NCBI GenBank assembly: GCA_020434465.1
Contig: JAGRAS010000077.1
Span: 1 to 7,371, forward strand
Direction of reading: 5' to 3'
DNA length: 7,371 nt
Source: Bdellovibrionales bacterium
GTDB taxonomy: Bacteria; Bdellovibrionota; UBA2361; JAGRAS01
The notes below the pieces were generated by a model. That model was not told the DNA's origin, ran no database searches, and saw only the letters and a program-made list of their open reading frames with translations. A program made the position numbers and the translations under genes. The first letter of the stretch is position 1; every line of letters starts with the position of its first letter. Shown in pieces: positions 4,937 to 7,371 of the stretch.

Positions 4937-5534
4937 TCCTGGAAAGTTACTTGAGGTAAAATCTCATCTTACTGGATTAAGCCTTGAAATTATTATTCCA
5001 AAAGATCTTGAAACTAAATTTGGCTCGCCTCCTGATCCGGAAGAAACCTCTGAAACTTACGAGGGGAATTCATTAATCAAAGCAAGGCAGTTCTACGAAT
5101 GGTGTGGGATTCCAGTATTTGCAGATGATTCTGGAATTGAAGTTGAGATTTTAAATGGTGGGCCAGGAGTCCATTCATCAAGGTTTGCTGCTCCGGATCC
5201 GAGTCATAAGAAGCATAGAGATAAAATGATTGCAGCCTTGAAAGCTGCGAGACAAGAATACTCGCTTGCTCGCTATTGCAGCACAATTTGCTTATTTGGG
5301 ATTGAGCAGAAACCGATTTTTTTTACAGCAACTTTGGAAGGTAAGATAATCGATCAAGAAAAGGGAGAGGGAGGTTTTGGTTATGACAAGATTTTTGTTC
5401 CTGCTGGCTATGATCTTACTTCGGCAGAGTTAAAAGAAGATAATAAACAACCAAAAACTCACCGGATAAAAGCTTTAGAGCAGATGTTTGATTTTTTTAA
5501 AAATCACCCAAATTACGCTGATCTACTTATGTAG
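4911..5534 (+). CDS. rdgB: XTP/dITP pyrophosphatase (RdgB/HAM1, non-canonical NTP hydrolase)
   Basis: This cytosolic house-cleaning enzyme hydrolyses XTP, ITP and dITP to monophosphates plus pyrophosphate, keeping deaminated purines out of DNA and RNA. The family marks are in order: FATNNPGKLLE (5-15, nucleotide-binding loop), EETSETYEGNSLIKA (44-58), VFADDSGIEVE (69-79, catalytic acidic residues), GGPGVHSSRFA (83-93), GGFGYDKIFVP (154-164) and KTHRIKAL (182-189), where most relatives have SHR. The length of 207 is close to the usual 195-205. ATG 4911 gives the standard MKILFATNN start. It lies 26 nt inside the protease gene with no clear Shine-Dalgarno, so translation is probably coupled to that gene. 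The stop overlaps the end of the convergent trmL by 8 nt. Confidence 0.95.
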   Translation: MKILFATNNPGKLLEVKSHLTGLSLEIIIPKDLETKFGSPPDPEETSETYEGNSLIKARQFYEWCGIPVFADDSGIEVEILNGGPGVHSSRFAAPDPSHKKHRDKMIAALKAARQEYSLARYCSTICLFGIEQKPIFFTATLEGKIIDQEKGEGGFGYDKIFVPAGYDLTSAELKEDNKQPKTHRIKALEQMFDFFKNHPNYADLLM

Positions 5535-5976
5535 TTTGTCTTATTGCTTCGTATAAAGCGATATTAACAGCATTGCTTAAATTTAAAGATCTAACTTTTG
5601 GTTCTAAAATTGGTATTTTTAGAACGCAATCTTCCTCAAATTTCGAAATAAAATCTTTACCAAGACCTTTTGTTTCTGAACCAAACACAAGAATATCTTC
5701 TGCTTTGAAACAGGCTGCAGTGTATATTTTTTTTGCGAACTTAGAAAAAAGCCAAACATTCCCTTCAGGATGTAGCAGGCGGAAGTCTTCCCAGCTATCA
5801 TGCTGCGCAAGCTCTACGTATGGCCAATAGTCTAGGCCGGCACGGCGCACATTCTTCTCAGTAATTTCAAAGCCTAGCTTTCCAACTAGGTGGAGTGGAG
5901 TCTTAGTTGCTGCGCAACTACGAGCAATTGTCCCGGTATTTTGAGGTATTTCTGGATTTACTAAAACAATTTTCAT
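5527..5976 (-). CDS. trmL: tRNA (cytidine(34)-2'-O)-methyltransferase TrmL (SPOUT family)
   Basis: TrmL methylates the 2'-OH of the wobble nucleotide (C34 or cmnm5U34) of tRNA-Leu using S-adenosylmethionine. All three SPOUT trefoil-knot motifs are visible: PEIPQNTGTIAR (8-19), FGSETKGL (98-105) and IPILEPKVRSLNLSNAVNIA (121-140), plus RRAGLDYW (44-51) typical of TrmL rather than TrmH. The length of 149 is within the normal range of about 150-160 and the protein is complete. MKIVLVNPEIPQNTG is the expected start. Only a weak purine stretch precedes ATG 5976. The gene ends tail-to-tail with rdgB and is divergent from the reductase gene at 6058 across an 81-bp A+T-rich gap. E. coli names are used by analogy. 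Confidence 0.93.
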   Translation of the reverse strand: MKIVLVNPEIPQNTGTIARSCAATKTPLHLVGKLGFEITEKNVRRAGLDYWPYVELAQHDSWEDFRLLHPEGNVWLFSKFAKKIYTAACFKAEDILVFGSETKGLGKDFISKFEEDCVLKIPILEPKVRSLNLSNAVNIALYEAIRQTT

Positions 5977-5991
5977 TCTTTCATCAAGAGA

Positions 5992-6018
5992 TTGTTTGTT
6001 TTGAAGATTTTATATAGT
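5992..6018 (+). promoter_or_regulatory. Weak candidate promoter for fpr (TTGTTT / TATAGT)
   Basis: TTGTTT (5992-5997) and TATAGT (6013-6018) are separated by 15 bp in the gap between the divergent trmL and fpr genes. TATAGT matches five of six consensus bases, the -35 only three, and the spacer is short. A purine-rich AAAGGAAG lies at 6032-6039, but 18 nt before ATG 6058, too far for normal use. The fpr leader therefore has no proper ribosome binding site. Confidence 0.25.
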
Positions 6019-6057
6019 ATTCCTCAAAATTAAAGGAAGTTTTAAATATATAATCTT

Positions 6058-6834
6058 ATGTTAAACGCTACGCTTGTTAGAAGGATAAATATAACAGACC
6101 AGTTAGCAATTTTCCACATCCGCCCAGATGCTGGTGTACCTGATTTTTTACCAGGGCAATATCTAGCAATTGGTTTATTTGCTGAGTCGCCAAGAATTGC
6201 AGGATCTTCTCCAGATCCTGAAGAAGCTAAGCCAGATAAGTTAATTAAAAGAGCATATTCAATTGGCTCTGCTCCAAGTGAAAAAGACCATATAGAATTG
6301 TACATAGCTTTTGTAAACGATGGTCTACTAACACCTAGACTTGCATGTTTAGAGGAGGGCGATCGGCTTTTTGCAGCCCCAAAAATTGTAGGAACATTTA
6401 CATTAAAAGACGTACCAGCTGATCATAATTTAGTTTTAGTTTCTACAGGCACAGGTATTGCTCCGTTTTTATCCATGGTTAGAAATAATCCTACTTGGAC
6501 TAAAGGTCGAACAATAAAGATTTTACACGGTGTTAGATACGCTAAGGATTTTGCTTATCAAGAAGAATTAATTAAACTTGCAAATGAAAATAATAATTTC
6601 TTTTATTATGCTACTGTAAGCAGGGAAGATCCTGCATGGAATGGATCAAAGGGCTATGTACAGAAATTTTTTGAATCAGATGAAGTATTGCTAGATGTAG
6701 ATAAAGACCATGTGTTTGTCTGTGGTAATCCAGCAATGATTGAAGATTTAGAGACATTTTTAACTACCAAGAACTATTCTGTCCATTCTCGAAAGAATCC
6801 AGAAGGTAAGTTGCATGTTGAAAAATATTGGTAG
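6058..6834 (+). CDS. fpr: Ferredoxin/flavodoxin--NADP+ reductase (FAD-dependent)
   Basis: This soluble FAD enzyme moves electrons between NADPH and ferredoxin or flavodoxin, supplying low-potential reductant for biosynthesis and stress repair. The N-terminal FAD domain has LPGQYLAIGL (31-40) and RAYSIGSAP (65-73, the RxYS FAD-binding motif), with a polar insert at about 45-62. The C-terminal NADP domain has STGTGIAPFLSM (129-140), LHGVR (156-160) and VCGNPAMIE (221-229). It ends in HVEKYW, the C-terminal aromatic seal seen in bacterial Fpr proteins. Its 258 residues match the family. ATG 6058 is the only conventional start because an in-frame stop lies at 6043. It is divergent from trmL and convergent with purM. 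The electron partner is not encoded here. Confidence 0.9.
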   Translation: MLNATLVRRINITDQLAIFHIRPDAGVPDFLPGQYLAIGLFAESPRIAGSSPDPEEAKPDKLIKRAYSIGSAPSEKDHIELYIAFVNDGLLTPRLACLEEGDRLFAAPKIVGTFTLKDVPADHNLVLVSTGTGIAPFLSMVRNNPTWTKGRTIKILHGVRYAKDFAYQEELIKLANENNNFFYYATVSREDPAWNGSKGYVQKFFESDEVLLDVDKDHVFVCGNPAMIEDLETFLTTKNYSVHSRKNPEGKLHVEKYW

Positions 6835-6870
6835 AGTAAATTGATAGGGTAGCAGTTTTTTTAATTAAGA

Positions 6871-7371
6871 TTAAATTGAATACTTAAAGTCGCCGTAATT
6901 TGACTGTATATCAACTTGATTAGCTCCATTTGCATCTTGCACATGTCCAACTTGTTTTGCCTCAATATTAAAAGAATTCGAGATATCGATTACTTCTTGG
7001 ATATTTTCTTCTGGGCAAATAATTTCAATTCTATGACCCATATTGAAAACTGTGTACATTTCTTTCCAGGGAACTTTTGCTGTCTCTTGTATGAGTTTAA
7101 AGATTGCAGGGACTTCAAATAAATTGTTTTTTACATAGCGTTTATTGATTCCAAATCTAAGGTTTTTAGAAAGTCCGCCACCAGTACAGTGAATAATGCC
7201 GTGAATGCTATTACCTAATTTATCTGTGATTCTTTTAATAATTGGTGCATAAGTTCTGGTTGGTGATAATAGAGCTTCGGCTAAGTTTAAGTTTAAGCCT
7301 GGTACTTGTTCGAATAAATCCAGCTTTCCTTGGTAGAGATCTTTTTTAGATAAATGTGGATCAACTATTTC
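6871..7371 (-). CDS. purM: Phosphoribosylformylglycinamidine cyclo-ligase (PurM, AIR synthetase), C-terminal part
   Basis: PurM closes the imidazole ring in purine synthesis, turning FGAM and ATP into AIR. Only the last 166 residues are in the window; the gene runs off the right edge, so the N-terminal ATP-binding part is not seen. Visible marks (numbered from the window edge) are ALLSPTRTYAPIIKR (about 33-47), IHCTGGGLSKNL (about 60-71), FEVPAIFKLIQE (about 85-96) and WKEMYTVFNMGHRIEI (about 102-117), then a C-terminal strand ending in YSI. The PTRTYAPIIK and FNMGHR wording fits a Bacteroidetes-like PurM subgroup as I recall it, more than the PTRIYVKPVL/FNMGVGM type of proteobacteria. The frame is clean to TAA 6871-6873. 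The gene converges on fpr with 36 bp between stops and no obvious terminator. Confidence 0.93.
   Translation of the reverse strand, partial: EIVDPHLSKKDLYQGKLDLFEQVPGLNLNLAEALLSPTRTYAPIIKRITDKLGNSIHGIIHCTGGGLSKNLRFGINKRYVKNNLFEVPAIFKLIQETAKVPWKEMYTVFNMGHRIEIICPEENIQEVIDISNSFNIEAKQVGHVQDANGANQVDIQSNYGDFKYSI

Noticed and set aside
5077..5286. Minus-strand 69-codon frame
   Set aside because: It is antisense to the well-supported rdgB and its content matches no family.
5573..5830. Plus-strand 85-codon and minus-strand 63-codon frames within trmL
   Set aside because: They are shadow frames of trmL, whose three SPOUT motifs are intact.
6042..6305. Minus-strand 87-codon frame
   Set aside because: It is antisense to the start of fpr; the fpr FAD-binding motifs are clear in the other strand.
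6835..6870. Terminator between fpr and purM
   Set aside because: A T-run and TTAATTAA are present, but no stem of useful length precedes them.
1..7371. tRNA genes, IS elements, CRISPR arrays, riboswitches
   Set aside because: I saw no cloverleaf with CCA-proximal arms, no transposase motifs, no terminal inverted repeats, no regularly spaced repeat array and no known riboswitch core.

Overview
The window is A+T-rich (roughly one third G+C by eye) and comes from a diderm bacterium. The left half looks like the edge of a type III secretion (T3SS) locus with its own transcription factors. The right half is ordinary housekeeping. The phylum cannot be fixed from this sequence. The PurM C-terminus has wording I associate with Bacteroidetes-type PurM (LLSPTRTYAPIIK, IHCTGGG, EMYTVFNMGHRIEI), while a T3SS points to a Gram-negative host-associated or predatory lineage, so a little-studied diderm group is plausible.

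Left block, plus strand (about 60-1324): three tightly packed genes. The first encodes a four-helix membrane protein that reads like the membrane half of the T3SS export-gate protein SctU/FlhB (LLQTKFLFKP, KRF-GKIFS, then MSRREM after helix 4). It stops exactly where the self-cleaving cytoplasmic domain (NPTH) should begin. The second encodes a small protein resembling SctX (YscX), and the third a TPR protein resembling its chaperone SctY (YscY).

Middle block (1332-3749): two sigma-70-like factors are encoded divergently. On the minus strand, a 250-residue sigma-like protein is followed 1 nt later by a 108-residue charged protein with a duplicated SG(I/V)GK motif. On the plus strand, a 56-residue basic protein missed by simple ORF calling precedes a 288-residue sigma-like protein with a lysine-rich N-terminal tail. 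The 250-bp region between the divergent units holds two inverted repeats and a set of short direct repeats, so it is probably a control region. My working hypothesis is a secretion system with dedicated, possibly export-coupled, sigma regulation. The regulatory link is inference.

Spacer (3750-4024): a GC-rich hairpin after the sigma gene, a good promoter-like pair, and a 25-codon single-helix membrane ORF with a strong Shine-Dalgarno sequence.

Right block (4025-7371): a CPBP-family intramembrane protease overlaps rdgB (XTP/dITP pyrophosphatase). rdgB ends in an 8-nt tail-to-tail overlap with trmL (tRNA 2'-O-methyltransferase, minus strand). trmL is divergent from a ferredoxin-NADP+ reductase gene (fpr), which converges on purM (minus strand, cut by the window end). 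No tRNA, rRNA, IS element or CRISPR array was found.
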